A stretch of 64,000 bases of DNA. It comes from SKZT01 sp964478625. Lineage in GTDB: Bacteria > Desulfobacterota > Desulfobacteria > Desulfobacterales > SKZT01. Made by a program: the position numbers and the translations under genes. Below the pieces are notes generated by a model. It worked only from the letters and a program-made list of their open reading frames with translations. It did not search any database and was not told where the DNA came from. How positions within the stretch are numbered: position 1 is the stretch's first letter; every line of letters starts with the position of its first letter. Of the stretch, positions 62,476 to 64,000 are shown in pieces. The stretch spans positions 1 to 64,000 of the forward strand of contig CAYZJH010000011.1 in the NCBI GenBank assembly GCA_964478625.1. Reading direction: 5' to 3'.

Positions 62476-64000
62476 TCATATGACAATATTCACCAGTTTA
62501 TTTTTAACCACAATCACTTTTTTTATGGGGGTTTGGCCGACAAACTTTCTTACTTTTTCATCATTCAAAGCTGTTTGTTTAACAGTCTCATCATCGGTAT
62601 CTGCCGGAACGGTAAAGCGGCTTCTCAATTTTCCATTAACTTGGACAACAATAGTAAGCTCCTCTTTGACCAGCACTTCCTGACTATAGGATGGCCATGG
62701 TGCAAAAAGCACACTGGTTTTATTCCCCAACCGGTTCCATAATTCTTCGGAAAGATGTGGTACGATGGGTGCCAGCAAGACAGTCATGGTATCTACCGCG
62801 TAACGAAGCACCTCAGCCCTGTGCGGCGGTTTCACATTGGCCTTGCCCTTTGATTCACGTTCGGCCTCCATGGCATAAAGGGAATTGACCAGTTCCATAA
62901 CGGCGCTGATGGCGGTATTGAAATGAAACCGTTCTTCAATGTCATCGGTGACCCTGCGAATCGTTTCATGAGTTTTTGTAAAAATCACTTTAAGTTCTTC
63001 ATCCAAATCTTGAGGATTGCCTTCAAAAGCGGTTACATTTTGAATTTCATCCATACAGGAGTCCGCAAAACGCCACACACGATTTAAAAATCGAAAACCT
63101 CCTTCAACACCTTGTTCGCTCCATTCCAGATCCCTTTCAGGTGGTGCTGCAAAAAGGCAAAAAAGCCGGGTCGTGTCAGCCCCGTATTTGTCCAGGAGCA
63201 CATTGGGATCGATTACATTTTTTTTGGATTTGGACATTTTTTCAACGCGACCAATGGTGACCAATTTGCCACACTTGGTGCATCTGGAATTTTCTTCAAC
63301 TGTGTTAACTTCTTCGGGGAAAAGATACCCATGTTCGGGACAGGATGCGGTTTCCTTGCACACCATGCCTTGAGTCAGCAACCGTGTAAAAGGCTCCTTG
63401 AATTTGGTCAGTCCCATCTCGTGCAACACACGGGTGTAATACCTGGAGTAAAGAAGATGGAGAATGGCATGCTCCACCCCTCCGATATATTGATCAACAG
63501 GCATCCAGTAATCCACAGCATCCCGGTCAAAAATGGCATTGTCGCAATTGGGGCTGCAATAGCGTTCAAAGTACCAGGATGATTCCACAAATGTATCCAT
63601 GGTGTCGGTTTCTCTTCGGGCATCCGTTCTGCCACATACTGGGCAGGAAGCTTGAATAAAATATTCCAGGGTCGGAAGAGGAGATTTCCCTCCTTCCAGT
63701 AGGTCGGCATTTTCCGGAAGTAAAACAGGAAGGTCTTTTTCTGCAACAGGTACGACACCGCAGTCTTTACAGTAAACCATGGGGATCGGGGCTCCCCAGT
63801 ATCTCTGCCGTGAAATTCCCCAATCTCTTAACCGGTAACTGACTGTTTTTTGGCCAAGGCCCTTTTGCCGGAGATGGTCAGCGATTTTATCCATGGCATC
63901 CCTGTTGCCCATCCCGTTAAATTCACCGGAATTGACCATGATACCCTCTCCGGCAAAGGCTTCCTCCATGGTATTTGGATCTAAATCATCCTCTTGAGGC
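62476..64000 (-). CDS. leuS: Leucyl-tRNA synthetase, C-terminal part (cut by window edge)
   Basis: The minus strand encodes the C-terminal 507 or so codons of LeuRS, and the frame stays open through base 64000. It shows the end of the editing domain, the WGISRQRYWGAPIPMVYC segment, a zinc-like CPVCGRTDARRETDTMDTF region, the class I signature KMSKSKKNVIDP, and the anticodon-binding domain ending in VNGKLRSRFTVPADTDDE and IKKVIVVKNKLVNIVI. The HIGH motif lies outside the window. lptE follows 120 bases downstream. Confidence 0.96.
   Translation of the reverse strand, partial: PQEDDLDPNTMEEAFAGEGIMVNSGEFNGMGNRDAMDKIADHLRQKGLGQKTVSYRLRDWGISRQRYWGAPIPMVYCKDCGVVPVAEKDLPVLLPENADLLEGGKSPLPTLEYFIQASCPVCGRTDARRETDTMDTFVESSWYFERYCSPNCDNAIFDRDAVDYWMPVDQYIGGVEHAILHLLYSRYYTRVLHEMGLTKFKEPFTRLLTQGMVCKETASCPEHGYLFPEEVNTVEENSRCTKCGKLVTIGRVEKMSKSKKNVIDPNVLLDKYGADTTRLFCLFAAPPERDLEWSEQGVEGGFRFLNRVWRFADSCMDEIQNVTAFEGNPQDLDEELKVIFTKTHETIRRVTDDIEERFHFNTAISAVMELVNSLYAMEAERESKGKANVKPPHRAEVLRYAVDTMTVLLAPIVPHLSEELWNRLGNKTSVLFAPWPSYSQEVLVKEELTIVVQVNGKLRSRFTVPADTDDETVKQTALNDEKVRKFVGQTPIKKVIVVKNKLVNIVI

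Overview
The window reads as chromosome of a Gram-negative anaerobe, most likely a sulfate-reducing deltaproteobacterium (Desulfobacterales-like). This is an inference from gene content: a GlcD/GlcF plus LldP/LutC/LutB lactate-oxidation locus, three separate pyruvate/2-oxoacid:ferredoxin oxidoreductases, a NuoE/NuoF/HoxU-type NADH module, an oxygen-sensitive class I fumarase, and outer-membrane genes (LptE, lipoproteins). No tRNA, rRNA or CRISPR array was seen.

Bases 1 to about 17.6 kb are an accessory region. It holds a BrxL gene (the usual last gene of BREX phage defence), a VapBC-type and a ParE/RelE-type toxin-antitoxin pair, a HUH-endonuclease-like protein, a decayed tyrosine recombinase, a three-Cys-motif DUF5131 protein with a broken TcmP partner, RsgA, a LysE exporter, a flavin reductase-like protein, a methyltransferase, and a radical SAM/SPASM maturase followed by a peptide with eight cysteines in CxC runs, which looks like a RiPP locus. 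Two dispersed repeat families (A, about 85-105 bp, four copies; B, about 130 bp, two copies) sit between these genes, so parts of the region look like cassettes. A likely group II intron relic and a perfect 16-bp palindrome lie near its right edge.

From 17.7 to 25.9 kb is the lactate locus: GlcF-GlcD leftward, and LldP, LutC and a LutB-LutA fusion rightward. lldP has an in-frame TAA exactly where the conserved glutamate of the EGAAGFG motif belongs. A MITE-like repeat family (C) is scattered from 20.6 to 27.9 kb. HigBA, a rhodanese-YceI fusion, an SLC13-type transporter with four RCK_C domains, a poly-gamma-glutamate hydrolase-like protein, an aldo/keto reductase, fumarase, a GAF protein and a rubrerythrin-like protein follow up to 36.2 kb.

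From 36.4 to 52 kb is an oxidoreductase cluster. A leftward operon encodes PorG-PorD-PorA-PorB-NuoE-NuoF-HoxU-like. A divergent operon encodes a second PorG-PorA-PorB and a PorD/GltD-like fusion flavoprotein. A one-polypeptide NifJ-type PFOR follows. The arrangement suggests each POR feeds a different electron acceptor: NAD through NuoEF, NAD(P) through the GltD-like subunit, and free ferredoxin or flavodoxin.

From 52 kb to the end are mostly housekeeping genes: a YkgJ-type protein, an HU-like protein, a histidine kinase, an HTH/zinc-ribbon regulator, RecD, two nucleotide-sugar enzymes, FtsB, MurJ, ribosomal protein S20, LptE and the 3' part of leuS, which runs off the right edge.
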